NCBI RefSeq assembly: GCF_016545825.1
Contig: NC_052615.1
Span: 30,997,088-31,061,087, forward strand
From: Eucalyptus grandis
Lineage: Eukaryota > Streptophyta > Magnoliopsida > Myrtales > Myrtaceae
Length of the DNA: 64,000 bases
Reading direction: 5' to 3'
The number at the start of each line of letters is the position of its first letter. The first letter of the stretch is position 1. Made by a program: the position numbers and the translations under genes. The notes below the pieces were generated by a model. That model ran no database searches. It saw only the letters and a list, made by a program, of their open reading frames with translations, and was not told the origin of the DNA. This document shows, piece by piece, positions 1-12,020 of this stretch.

Positions 1-720
1 AATTACCTCTACTCTGAGTGTCCGAAGAATGTAACAGTCATTAAACTAATAGACTCTAATAAATTGATAAAAATGAATGGATATTTGGAGTTCAGTCAAT
101 GCATGACAATATTGGAGAATCAAAGGAAAGAAGCATTTAGTACGCCCAAATATTTTCCTATTAATTTTAAAATTTTCTCTATTCAGTTCAAGAATTCCTT
201 TGAGGAAACAAGCATTTGATATATTAAGTTCAAAGACTTCTCAATTTATACAAAAATTTGAAAAGCACGAAAATAGAAGCACTCATCTGTTGGCGATAGA
301 AAGTTTGCATGGAAAAGATCAAAATTGGAAAGCAAACTTCCTCTTTTACAAGGCAAAAATTTCTGTAAGTCTTAGCATTACTCCTGATATTTATTCTCAC
401 AGTATCATGCAAAGATCTTTAAAACTTCGCCTGCCCCATTCCAATAATAAGTTTCTGAACCAAATTGCGTTTTCTTCATAAGATGCCATCTAATTTCAAC
501 TTTTCTACTTTACTATCGTAGAAAGGACAAACATATTTTTTCTTTCAAGTAACGGCTGATGTCATATTCAAGGGATGTCGTAACAAGTCCCAACTCTATC
601 GGTCGAAACTTATGCTGAGTATTTCCAAAATGTCTATATTTACGCTTTATAAGAATGCAAAAAACAAACATATATCGCAGCAGGCCTTACTGTTAAAGAA
701 CAGATATGTAGCCATCATAC

Positions 721-1713
721 CTATAACCTCTGCTGCTGTGAGTCTCTTGGTCGGATCTAATTGAAGCATTCCGGCAATCAAATCCTTTGCCAACGAAGAT
801 ATGCCTTCCCAATGACTGGCAGGAAACCGCAAATTTGCTGCTCTAACAGCCTCGAATATTTTTGACCTAGTCTTTCCCCAGAATGGGGGCACACCACTAA
901 GTAATATGTACAAGATAACACCAGCGCTCCACACATCAGCAGCCTGACTATAACCTCCCACAAGCACCTCTGGAGCTATGTAAAATGGACTACCAACAGT
1001 GCCATGCAATCTCTGCCCTGCTAAAACATAAGATCAGAATTGTCAATAAAGGGGGAAAAAGAGCAACAAAAAGATGAGAGCAAGGACAAATTCCATGGAA
1101 GCTGAAAGCTCTTACCCGGCCGAATATAGGTTGCAAGGCCAAAATCTGCTAATTTAATAGGAGAAGATGAGGATGTTGAAACCAATAGGATGTTCTCTGG
1201 CTTCAGATCTCTATGGACGATGCCATTATCATGACAATACTCAATCACTTGCATCAACTGCTTAAAAAGAACACGAGCCTCCTTCTCGGAGAAGCTCCCG
1301 TGTTTCTCAAGCCGATGAAAAAGCTCCCCTCCTACGCATAATTCCATCAACAAATGCACACAGTCTTCCTCCTCATAGACCGCCTTGAGATTTACAACAT
1401 TCGGGTGCCCGGATAACCTGTTCATGATCTCAATCTCCAGCTTCACGCTTTGCAGGTCATCCGGCCTGACCAATCTATCTTTGGCGATGGATTTGCAAGC
1501 CAGAACCTCACCAGTCAACCTATCAGAACACGCCCTGATAACGCCGAATTGCCCCCACCCTAACTGTTCTTCGAGAACATACCGGTCTTTCAGACAAGCA
1601 ACTTGACTCGATCCCAAGATCGTCTCAGTAAGGCTACTAACTTTGTAACATTTGCGGAGTTGGACCGAAGAATTACTAAAGCCGGTGCCGCCATCACTAC
1701 TTGCTATTTCCAT
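721..1713 (-). CDS. PEPRK1-like Ser/Thr protein kinase (CDPK-related family), 5' part of gene, runs off left edge
   Basis: Seen: two coding exons on the minus strand, 1713-1116 and 1017-721, joined phase 1. The donor is GTAAG at 1115-1111 and the acceptor CAG at 1020-1018. The protein shows the glycine loop (LGWGQFGVIR), the VAIK-type lysine (LACKSI), the catalytic loop HRDLKPEN, DFGLA, and after the splice GTVGSPFYIAPEVL and the DVWSAGVILYILLSG helix. The chain reaches the end of the kinase domain (RLTAAEV). A donor at 720-717 (GTAT) suggests another exon, which I could not find and which is probably left of the window. Family knowledge: PEP-carboxylase-kinase-related kinases are CDPK/SnRK relatives without EF hands; their cellular role is poorly defined. 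The N-terminal SSVQLRKCYKVSSLTETILG resembles PEPRK1 more than PEPRK2. I chose the ATG at 1713; an in-frame ATG at 1746 is the alternative. No EF-hand region is visible, so CDPK itself cannot be excluded. Confidence 0.85.
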
Positions 1714-2434
1714 ACAGCATAAAGATCTACTTAACACTAAGGTCAACGCACAAACGTTTCGGCGACACTACGCACTTCAAACGAAAGAAATCCAGAAGAA
1801 GCGCCTTACTCCACAAAAATCGAGCTCCTCCCGCAAGTCGCGCCGTCGTGCTCGGGCAAGATCGCCGACAACCGAGTTCAGTCAAGAGCTTCAGAGCCAG
1901 AATGAACTCGGCCACGAGCAGCGCCCGCCGACTTCAAACGGTACGCTGGAATTCTCGGTTCTGGAATCGTGAAACGGAAAGGAACTGCAGATATCGCGTC
2001 ATTCCATCTTCAACTCCAGTGACCGAAGGAGCCGAAAACAGAAGTGAACCGCAATTGAGACGAACATGGAAATCTCCAAATCGGCTTCGACTTCGACTTC
2101 GACGAGATCAAACAGCCGAGCAGAACTGGACCTGTGATTTCCGCGCACAAAGAAAGAAACAAATCAATCGACCGAGAACTACAAGAAGCCAACTCGCCGC
2201 GCCGGCGCGGCAGTTGGCGGCGGACGAAGCGGACAAGACGACGCGAAGTAGCAGCGCGACTCGAAGACAAAGCAGAGATCGCTCAAGACACGACCATGTC
2301 CCGGGAACATCCGACGCATCGGAAGCGAGAAATCCGGAGACTGACCTGACCTGCTCCGAGGACGGCGGCGCCGGAGAGACAATGTCGAACGGAGTCCGCC
2401 GCGAATCAAACTCTCATTCTCTCTCTACCGCACC

Positions 2435-2471
<37 letters not shown>

Positions 2472-2640
2472 AGCTGCTCCTGCTCCTCCTCCTCCTCCTC
2501 CTCGAGACCGGAAACCGGAACACCAGGTTCGGTACCGGCGCACCGAGGCGACGGAGAGAGCCGGGAAAAGTCGAAGAGCCGCAGCCGTAGAATGGGAGGG
2601 ACAATAGGAACGAGGGGAGCGGACTGACACGTGTACGTCG
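1714..2640 (-). promoter_or_regulatory. Putative promoter and 5' leader of the kinase gene
   Basis: This GC-rich stretch lies upstream of the kinase start. It holds a (CT)n run at about 2438-2470 and a (TCC)n run at 2481-2502, which read as GA- and GGA-rich on the gene's own strand, typical of plant 5' leaders. Open frames here on both strands are low-complexity (RERERE, EEEEE) and are not credible proteins. The transcription start is not defined by the sequence. Confidence 0.4.
2438..2502. repeat. (CT)n and (TCC)n microsatellites
   Basis: An uninterrupted CT run of about 33 bases is followed, after a short spacer, by seven TCC units. They sit in the inferred 5' leader of the kinase gene. 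Confidence 0.95.
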
Positions 2641-3470
2641 AGGGCAGCGTAGTTGTCGCTGACGCGGTCATCCGAATTTCGCGGAGAAAGTCTCATCTCG
2701 ACCCAGTCTGAGTGAATCACAGCCGTTGATTCTGACAGTATACATACAGTAGCTCGCATGGAGTTTATAACACCCTAGGTTCGTCCAGCCTACTCAAACC
2801 GGGTCCAATAGAGAATCACATCTTCGATTCAAACTCAATTGATCAAGTGAATTGCAGTCATTAATTTCATACGACATATATGATGGCTCGTATGAAATCT
2901 ATAATATCTGTAATTATAGTTCATTGAGCTTATTCGACCTAAGTGGAATCGAGAAATTGTGGATTTTTTTTTATGATCAAAAGAAAGACACCATTTATAC
3001 ATCTAAATTATACCGGAGAGATACATGAAAAAGTTTTAAATGCTGACAAATCCTGAAACTCAGTGGCTACAGCCCCATCCCATCCCATCCCAAATGACAA
3101 TATGACAGCAGCGTGTGAGGACAAAATGAGCTTTCATTCGATGGGGAGAGGCCAATTGGATTTCTATCTGGTGGGAATATTTTATGAGATCTTTTTTTGG
3201 GTTTGGGAAGAATATATGTTGGTGGATGGGGACACACAACGGCATAATTAAGGGGAGCAATCCGAGTGGAGGGTCCTGAGATGGAATAGAATATCAAACG
3301 TGACATGTTGATTGGACATCCGACCATTGTCCAACAAAACCGGTTTTCGGAATTGTTTGAAGAGACCGTAATTTCTTTTTTTATTAGAAGTCACTCTTAG
3401 CCAAGGCAAAATTCAATATGACATCACCATTCTATATTTCACAAGATATAAATGCGTGAAATGGAAAGAT
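2641..3470. other. Intergenic, no gene recognised
   Basis: AT-rich DNA between the kinase gene and the first TIR element. Short frames at 3060-3330 overlap each other on both strands and match nothing I know. Confidence 0.6.
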
Positions 3471-3472
3471 AT

Positions 3473-3853
3473 CTAAAAAGTCTTTAACTTATTGTACGAT
3501 AGTCAGTTATAAACTTTTCAGTTGTGATAATTTAATTATAAGTTTTTAAACGATTTGTAAATCTAGTCTACATATTTTGACAATTTGTCAATTTAGTCCA
3601 ATAAAAAAATTAAAAAAAAATGAAAGAGAAGAAAAAATCATAAAATTAACAAATTTATTCACATCACCTCTAGTCATACAACAGAGGACGATCGGCACCG
3701 ACTAAACCACCACGTTAACAATTTTCATACTAAATTAATCGAAACAAAAAAATGATTAAATTAGTAAATTATTAAATGATTTATGACTAAATTGTAGCAC
3801 AAGTTAAAGGTTTAGCATTATGTTATTATAACAAATTTGAGACTTTTTAGAAT
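3473..3853. mobile_element. Short AT-rich element with long imperfect terminal inverted repeats (MITE/MULE-like)
   Basis: The left end starts CTAAAAAGTCTTTAAC. The reverse complement of the right end starts CTAAAAAGTCTCAAAT and stays alignable for roughly 100 bases (for example TAAACTTTTCAGTTGTG against TAAACCTTTAACTTGTG). It is about 380 bp, has no coding capacity, and is a non-autonomous DNA transposon. The TIR wording ('aaaaagtc...taaac') resembles the better preserved element at 51713-52549. I could not identify a target-site duplication. Confidence 0.5.
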
Positions 3854-6800
3854 AATTTTTCCTGCGTGGCTGATTTATATATATTATCTGGACAAGTGAG
3901 GGCGATATAAAGTGGTGGGACACGAAAGCCGAGTTCCAGTGGCTGGGGGCATGATTTTGTCACCATGATATCCAATTAGGTGATGGTGGCCGTGGGGGCC
4001 CTGAAGAACTGGGTTTGCGCCACGTGGACTTGTTTGGGTGGACACATGTAGCCATTTACTTTTTTGTAATGTCTGCTCCATATGATGGGAGACACTTTTC
4101 GAATGCATTGGATTCATGTGTGTCCAGTCAATTCTAGCCTTTAGATCGTGTAAAGCGCCATACGAAATTCATGATATCAAAGGCTCGTATGCATCGGGTT
4201 CAGATATACCATGATCGTATAAGGAAGTTTCATTTCATTTGTGGCGAATGAAATTCGTGCGCCTTAATTAATTTATGAGCCCATGGGAAAGAGGAGGGAA
4301 CTTGGAATTAAAGGCAGATTCCAGCTGATTCGATGAGCTGGTACGCGTCCATGGACACTGCCCATTCCCTGTAAAGTACGCCAATCATGCATTGGAAGAA
4401 CAAAAAAATGACCAAATAATGTTAGACATTGGCCATTGCGGGAACAAGTCTTAAATAAGGTCCGGTGTCAAGCGTGTCGTTTTTCTAGGAAAAGAAAAAG
4501 TTTTGATTGATTGGCTTAATGATGTGGAATTTTTCTCAAAAATTGATCACTTGTTCTCTAAAAATAGTTGGTTGTTGAAAAGTATTTCTATTGTCGACAA
4601 TAACAGGAAAATATTTTTCGTTCGTTCCTTTTTATAAGTAATTCTAGGGATCATTTTTAAAAAAAAAAGATATATATATATATTTTTCAAATAATACATT
4701 TTATACGAAACAAACGGAACTTTATCATTTAGTTGGAGAAATCCCCCCAAAAAAAAAAAAAAAGAGTTACCAAATCCACCCATTACACAGAAAATAGAAG
4801 AAAGAATAGATTGGACACGCAATTTTCGGGCCAAGCTGCCAAGGGCTCCACCGGGCAGGTCATATGGAAAAGTATCACTCGGGCCCAAGTGGCATGGGCG
4901 GGCCTGTGGGCTACCGGGCCCATGGGCAAATTCAAGTTAAGGCGAGCCTCTGGGTTCGTACACGCGGGGCTCGACGGGCTCGTCCTCACGGGGGAATAGT
5001 TATAACTAAAAGTGTGCATCTCATGGCGAGTGTGAAGCTCCCGTGTAGCACGAGAATTCGAGGAGCTATTAATACCGATCATCACTTTCCATCCCGAAAC
5101 CATTTGATATTGACAAAATAAACTTCCATGCACATCGAATCGAATGGTGATCGCACAAAATCGTCATGCTGTGGATGAAGGGTCGAATGCTTCCATGGAC
5201 GAGGGCGTGCAGTATAAAGTCAGGCTAAGTTGTTCCTCTCCTTGTATGCACCGCTTTTCGTTTCCGTCTTCTCTCTCCCACAATGCACAGACACGTTCTT
5301 GGGCCGAAACGTCAAAAGCCCAATGGGCCCAAGCTTCCGGTGGTCCAAGCCCATTTATCTCTTCTTGCTTCCAGCGGACAAACAGAAGGGGCGATGTCCT
5401 GGCAAAGGAGAAAGGGAAACAAGACAACATGCGATGTGAAGAGAAATCACTTTCATGGGCCGCTTTTCAAACCCCGTGTTTTGAGGCCCTTTTCTCAATA
5501 TGGCTGAGCGAGCAGATTCTAACCAATCCGGCACGTGGTGACAGGCCCAAAAGACTTCATCCACATTGTCCGGTCTAAAACTATTATTTTCTTAGGATTC
5601 CATCCTTTCTTTCTTTCTTTCTTTTTTCTTTCTTTTTGTCATCCTTGTGGGGTTGTAGATTTTGTCATTTAAGGTTCAAAGAGCATAAGATCTTTAATTC
5701 GCACTGGGGAAATTAGGTCCGGCTTGGCTTGCCCAATTCACTGCGCCACTCCGTGCTGCTGACATGCCGAAAATGGCCGTGGAATTAAATGTTGCCTACT
5801 TGAGTCGCCATATCCACGTGCATTGACGTGGACTGTGGTTGAAAAAGGGTAAATCTACGGCTAAGGAATGCTTTTTTCGTCATAGAGAAATTTACCCATA
5901 GCTTGAGAACTAGCCTCACGATAATGAATGGAACCCAACACCTACACCGCCTCTTTCATATGAAAGCTTGTACGTTTGAAGAGTCTTTCACCTACGACAA
6001 GATGATAGGAACCCGGTTTTCCAAAGGAATAATTAGACTCGTTTTTTAGGAAAGTTTCTTTAACACTCTTGATCAGCAGCATGCGAGCTAACCTAGGCCT
6101 TTCACGCGATTTCGACGCTTAGAAATGCAACCCATCATAATTAAAACACAAAGCTAGATAGGACTCATATTGCTCAAATCATGTCATCGATAGGTTGTGG
6201 TACATTGGTCTTGCAATAAACATCGCATGCTTTTTCCTGTCTCGAGGTGATGGCCCCATCCATATGGATCCTTGGTACATAAGACGAGGAGGGTTTTGTC
6301 TAGTGCTCTCGTATGCATTGTCGGCATTTTCAAAATCGAATCTTGCTTTCCATACACTTAACCAGTTATGTGAGGAAACAAAGGCAAAACACTATGTGTC
6401 GGTCGACCAAATGTCGGTGAATGATAACTCCTGGTAGATGGCATAGGTAATTTTGTCTAGTGCTAATAACTATTCTATTCGCATCAGCGACTTTGTAAAA
6501 TGGTTTAGGGAAAAATGATCAAGTAAACGTGATATGCACTTGCACTAGTAATGGCGTCCGGATAGGGAAAAGGCTGTGTAGAAAAAGGTTGATATAACAC
6601 GAGTAGTGATGAATGCCCTTGTGCTGTCGATCCGAAAAGCAAAAGTAAAAGAGGCTGACTTGAGGTGCAGATCTTCCGTATCACCGGCCTTTCTTTGATC
6701 TTCAAGCACTTTACTCTCCGATTGCTTTCTCACCATACTCCTTTTCTCAAAAGATTTTTCCTTTTCAGGCGTTTCCGGATATGATGTTTGGTGAAAGTGG

Positions 6801-8170
6801 ATGAATAACCTGATCCACCAAAAGAGAAAAGAAGATACGGAAGATATCTACCAAACCAATAGCGGATGGTGAGAACTGCAAGAATCAAAGGTTTAATATC
6901 ATCAAAAATTTCAAAACATTCACCTTAATTTAGTTTCATGCCGCGAAACATAGCAAACTAGTGCCCTGTGACGAATTTACCATCGTTTAGCTTATGTCTG
7001 ATGTCCATGTTAATCGTGGAAATAGAGTAAGAAACAACTTGGATAGTTCGACACGTGACGTGAAAAATTCAATTTTAATGGATCTCCTAAATAACATCAT
7101 TTTGAAGAAGCCAAATTTGAAGAAGATAAACAATGATTGGGAAATTTACTCTCGCATTTTGAAAATCTACTAAAATTTCCTAAGTTTACTCTGATAGTTA
7201 GAAGATTCGTCACGATTGTACCGATTTTATGATTTTTCTGTAACGCGAAAATTAGTTTGAGATTAATGAAGCACAATTCTACCAATTCGGGATATTTTTG
7301 CGTTGTGTTAACCCCTAAATCAAAACACAAAATCGCGGGTTTGGTAAATTTACTAGGGGTTTTCAAGAAGAACAGTTGAGCGATGCTAATGGTGCGTGTG
7401 AGATGGTTAATTAGGCAGAATCATAAGAAATGTTGCCAATCCAAGGTAATAATCCAAAAGAGCGGACAACCTTTTAGCATTCTCCCGAAGAAAGCGATGC
7501 ACGGAAAGGTCGCCATCACATTTTTAACTTTGGACTCAGTCCCCATCTCTTGATTCAAATCTTATCATTGCATCGCGGAAAGGCCCCTTCACAGTATAAT
7601 TGATTCTTTTTCTTTTCTTTTTTTTTTTTTTCTTTTTTTTTTGGGTGATTTTGATGAGATTCTAAATGATTTTTCTGCCGCCCGCACTGTCCCGACCGCC
7701 GCTGCCCAGCGGCGGGTGGGGGCTAAGCAGTCTCAATTTCAGGGGCTGAAAAGTTGGCCCTAATCTTTCTTACACGTGCTCTCCACTCACTCATAAAAGT
7801 AGCATTACATATATAATACATATATATTTAACAGAGACTATGACTATGAGTCTATGATGCCTCTTAATTATGTAAATTATTAAATACGTCTAAATTAGTT
7901 CAAAAATATTTACGCACTTTACGGAAATGATTAATTCATTCAAAATCACAAGATCGTCAATTGACTATTTAACAAGTATCCATTTTCAAGTATTCGTCCA
8001 CTACATTCTTTTTGACATGATTCTTGAAAAGTACTATACATTCTTTGCGGTTTTTAACGTAATGAACTTTTTTTCATATCATGTGTAGTAATAATAGAGG
8101 TCACTTTTAGGAAAAATTAATGCATTCGTAATAAATTACTATTATTTAATTTCCATTAAATTATGTTAAT
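3854..8170. other. Intergenic, no gene recognised; simple repeats only
   Basis: This holds a short TA run (about 4669-4684), a GGGCC-rich patch (about 4827-4930), a TTTC-type microsatellite (about 5605-5635) and a poly-T tract (about 7612-7641). The longest frame (5144-5578, 144 codons) has no recognisable domain and overlaps frames on both strands. Confidence 0.55.
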
Positions 8171-8171
8171 A

Positions 8172-8362
8172 TTATGAATAACTATAAACCGATGTACATG
8201 TGATAAACGGATAATAAAACTCCCAAACTAACATACCCATCAATTATCGTGTGATATTCAATTCGGTAGTTTAATAATAAAATTTAATGGGAACTAATGA
8301 AAAGTAAATTTATCACATGTGTATCGTATAGAGTGTCAATTTGAGATTTTCCATGGTATTAA
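8172..8362. mobile_element. Small TIR element (MITE), family with ends like 'taccatgaaaaactc...gtgataaattta'
   Basis: The right end reads TAAATTTATCACATGTGTA ... TTTTCCATGGTATT. Its reverse complement matches the left side (AACCGATGTACATGTGATAAAC). Similar terminal wording recurs at 38463-38748 and 58003-58413. AT-rich interior, no frame. The left boundary is weakly defined. Confidence 0.4.
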
Positions 8363-8518
8363 TCATAATAATAATTTTATCTTCATTTTCTCTCTCATTT
8401 TTTTGAGATATTATAATACTTTTTTTTTTTTCCAATTGTTTGACGTTGTTGTCGGAATTCTGATTTTTTGATTGGCCCAAAAGGAACTCGTGACTTCACA
8501 TAGATTAAATAATGAATC

Positions 8519-8549
8519 CTCTGTCTGTCTGTCTGTCTCTCTCTCTCTA
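8519..8549. repeat. (CTGT)n/(CT)n microsatellite
   Basis: About four CTGT units pass directly into a CT run. Confidence 0.9.
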
Positions 8550-9951
8550 TTATTCTTGGGTTTGGGTCCTAGGGGTGGGGTGGGGTGGGGCCGGTGGAAT
8601 CGGAAAAAGGGGGCAACTTTTGTTTGGCAAAAAGTGATGGAGAAAGCTACGATTACAAGGCGAGAGACGACAAATTCCCCCCCGCGCTTTTAGACTATCG
8701 AAGCTATTTTGCGGGTATAATTTATAGCTTCCTTGAATTTGCCAATTTACTTGGTTTTCCATCTTTTCGATGCACCATTTTCAACGCCAATGATAATCTA
8801 CGTGGACTCTTTTATTTTTATTATTTTTATTTTTATTATTATTATTGAGCTCTAGGCCCACTTGATTGGAAATTCGGACACCCTTAGTTCAAAGGTCTTA
8901 TTCAGGCCCCATTTGGTATAATTTTATCTTAATTGGATAACTGGAAATAATAACCAATATTTTTGGTGACATAAGAACCACGTGGACTCTCTCGTCTTTT
9001 TTCTCACGAAATTTTTTTATGGGATGTGATCAAAAACCCCTTGCAATATGTGAATAATGCATGATTTTTACCAATGGCATCGTAAAAAATTATCTTAACT
9101 TTTGTGCCACGTTCAATTTATTATCCATGTGCAATCAAGAGCATTCTCGAGCCTTCTTGATAAGGTTCGATATGAGAGTTGAGGAACTATATAGAATTGT
9201 ATTGTAGAGTCTTTCTTATTGCGTATAAGTTTACAATAGTTAAAGAGAGTGGATTTCTATTACAAATGGAGGCATGAGTTGTGGGGCCCTATGTTTTGCA
9301 ATGTCGCATTACATTATATCACGTGCACGTGCATAGAGACATAGCACATTTTGATTTGTCTAAATTTTCATCAATAACAACTTGCAATTGAAAATATCTA
9401 TTATTTGACAACAACAAAAATAAATAAAAATAAAAAGTATCTATCACAACCTTTTTGATGAGTACGTGATCTCTTAGCTTGAGTCCTGAATATAATATTG
9501 CTCTCGTGTGATGGCGTGGAAGATCGAATTTGCATCTTGTGCTTGATCCTTGACTTCTCTTTTTAAGCCTTGTCGATCTTAAGGAAATCATTAGAGAAAA
9601 AACATCACCGGGAATAATAATAATAAAAAAAAAAACTTTGCACGACTATTTTGGAACACGGTTAGTTATCTCATTATGTCAGTCGGTCAGAAGGCACTCA
9701 ATTCGTGGTGCTACTGCTATTGTACCGTATCACACCTGATATGAAACGTCGCAGCTAGGATTTAGCAGTCCTCTCCTGGCGTATATTTAGTTGAGATTCA
9801 TAAATGAATTCTGGCAGCATTTAGTGCGTAGTTCCAAAATTGCTACAGGCCAAGAAAATTTAAATCAGATGTTTCTCTTTTGTATTTATTTGCACCGAAA
9901 GAAAAATATAATTTTGAGTCCCTCCCCCTCTTTATTTATTTATCGGAATGT
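8550..9951. other. Intergenic, no gene recognised
   Basis: AT-rich DNA with a TTTTTA/TTATTTTTA stretch near 8810-8850. No domain, RNA gene or element boundary was recognised. Confidence 0.5.
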
Positions 9952-10194
9952 ACATATCGAAATATATTACCACCCGCCGTGGTGGCTCAGTAGGCGCTAG
10001 ACTTCCATTGAGGAGGTTTAGTGTTCGAAACTCTCTGCAACTTGCGTTGCAGTAAGGCTAACTTTGAGACTCTTAGTGATTTGCCCGGTGGTACGTGTGT
10101 GGTGTTAGTACGTGTTGCCCCCAGTGGTTTACCTTCGGCTGTCGGCCATGTGGATCCTTGGGTCACAAAAAAAAAAAACATATCAAAATATATT
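9952..10194 (+). mobile_element. tRNA-derived SINE with target-site duplication
   Basis: The body is about 9969-10177. An internal Pol III promoter is visible: box A-like TGGCTCAGTAGG at 9983-9994 and box B-like TGTTCGAAACT at 10022-10032. The element ends in a 12-base A tail at about 10167-10178. A 17-bp direct repeat flanks it (9952-9968 and 10178-10194, ACATATCGAAATATATT against the same with one G/A difference), as expected for target-primed insertion by a LINE enzyme. It is non-autonomous with no coding capacity. The near-perfect duplication implies a fairly young insertion. Confidence 0.85.
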
Positions 10195-10290
10195 TGATCG
10201 TAATTTTAACACAAAAAAATTTATCTTAAATACTCACTTGCAAGTTTTTGATGAGTGAGCCAATATATTTTTCGTTATCGTACGTTGAAG

Positions 10291-10380
10291 ATCCTAATCA
10301 CTCGATATAACAGGTATCATGTGAACAGAAAATAAATCCTACTCACTCGATATAACAGGTGTGATGTGAACAAAAAATAA
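10291..10380. repeat. Tandem duplication, 45-bp unit, two copies
   Basis: ATCCTAATCACTCGATATAA at 10291 recurs as ATCCTACTCACTCGATATAA at 10336. Downstream identity continues through GTGAACA(G/A)AAAATAA. Confidence 0.9.
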
Positions 10381-10709
10381 TTGATTAGCTGCTTTTATGT
10401 CTATAGTGTAGGAATCAATCATGTCTCATTTGACTTTAATATGATATCACATATTGTCGACAGATTCCTAATCACAATCCCTGTTCAAACTATGAAAACT
10501 TATTTGCAATGAACTAACTCCATCTATGTCGGCAAATTTCAAAAGAGCGTTCAAATGGGAGGTCCTTCAAATGGGTCTTTCCGTAAGCAGCGTGATCACA
10601 AAGCTCTTCTCCATTCATTGCAGACACTCAATTATTTTCACATTTCCTGTCGAAACTTAGTCTCCACATTTTTGATTGGCTACAATGCCATGATACTATT
10701 TATGTCTCA

Positions 10710-10850
10710 ACATAGCTCAGTTGGCGCTTGTGGGTCCAAGTGTCCGCGAGGAATTTTCAAGTGGGGAAAGCCTTCGAGGTGGGTCTTGACTCTTTACTTT
10801 GGTGTTGGTACAGCAAGATTTAGCAAATTTTTTTTTTCCCGATAACTCAT
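10710..10850 (+). mobile_element. tRNA-related SINE-like remnant
   Basis: TAGCTCAGTTGGCGC at about 10713 is a good A-box/tRNA 5' half. CCTTCGAGGTGGG about 50 bases downstream is a poor B box. A T-rich tail follows at about 10828-10837. No target-site duplication was found, so this is a weak call; a decayed tRNA-like sequence is equally possible. Confidence 0.3.
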
Positions 10851-11154
10851 TATTTAGCAAGATTTCTCCTAAAAAATGAAAAGAATTATTTTTATTAAAG
10901 AATAGTCCCACCTCGGTCTGAAGTACCATGAATTGTCATTGCTAGGTAACCATATAATTTAAAGAGAGATGATCATAGCAGTACATCGGAAAGATCGGGA
11001 AAGATAACAGGTGTTAATTATGCCCCTGAATGAAGTGCAGAAAATGTCTTCTAAATCTCCGCTGTGTTGCAGAACCTGCTCCCCTCCTTTTAAGAATATT
11101 TTATTCTTCATATTTATCTGATTCGGATTATTTAATACGTTAAATATTAAGAAG

Positions 11155-11300
11155 GGCTGCTTTTCGGACGGGCCGGGCCGGGCCGGGCTTCGGGTTAGGT
11201 ACCGTGCGGCCGAACGAGAAAACTACAACAGGCCCGAAAGCAGGGCCTATTCTGGCTCGTGAATTTCGTTCCGGGCCGGGCCGGGCTTTTGGTTTTCGTT
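11155..11300. repeat. GGGCC/CGGGC-rich block, two arms
   Basis: Iterated GGGCC units occur at about 11168-11190 and again at about 11273-11288, each followed by CTT. The block is an island of high GC in AT-rich DNA. It is compositionally unlike its neighbours and probably derived from a repeat. Function unknown. Confidence 0.5.
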
Positions 11301-12020
11301 CTCTTTTTGGTTTTTTTTTTTTTTTTTTTAATTGCGATTTTGCTATCCAATTTTGACTGTCAGGATCACGACATATTGTCATCAGAAAAATAAGATCCGT
11401 ATCTCCTTTTACCTATCGAATAAGACGTATTTACAAATTACATGTGAATTGTCAAGGTAAGAAAAAAGAGGAGCGTAGTGCACATTGGAATTGGGAACGC
11501 AACTCGGTTCGTCAAATTTTCGTGAAGAAAAAAGGGAACTTTCAGGAGGGATTAAATGATAGTTGACCGGCTAATTGCACGGAAATAAATGATCTCGAAC
11601 GTTGCTGATCATTCAAAGCGAAGCTGACTAGCATGAATTGCAGCCAAATTTAAGGCAGGCAAATCCCAAAATTGGGTAGTACTTAACGGCAATACTAATT
11701 AAATAATTCATTAATTTTTTTTTAAGAAATATTTTAAAATTTAACAGTCTTCTTGAAAAGTTAATGTTGGAGTAAATATGGAGCGGTGAAAAGCCAATTG
11801 TAGAACATGCAAAAAGCGCCCGAAAAGAGGAGGATTTTGGGGGGAGAGCTTTGCTGCCTCCTACGCGATCGTAGCTGCAGATTCTCGTGGATTGCAGCTC
11901 TCAATGTTTATCGTTGAGTTTAATTTTTTATTTTATTTTTGGGCGATCCTTTTTTATTATCCGGGAGGAGGTGCAGCTTTTGACGGACCACTTTATGAGA
12001 AAAGTTTATGCAAAGTACAA
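11301..12020. other. Intergenic, no gene recognised
   Basis: A poly-T tract (about 11312-11329) and AT-rich DNA. Overlapping frames at 11887-12143 fall partly in the duplicated block that follows and show no domain. Confidence 0.5.

Noticed and set aside
5144..5578. 144-codon open frame
   Set aside because: No domain or start context; overlapping frames are open on both strands, and there is no homologue I can name.
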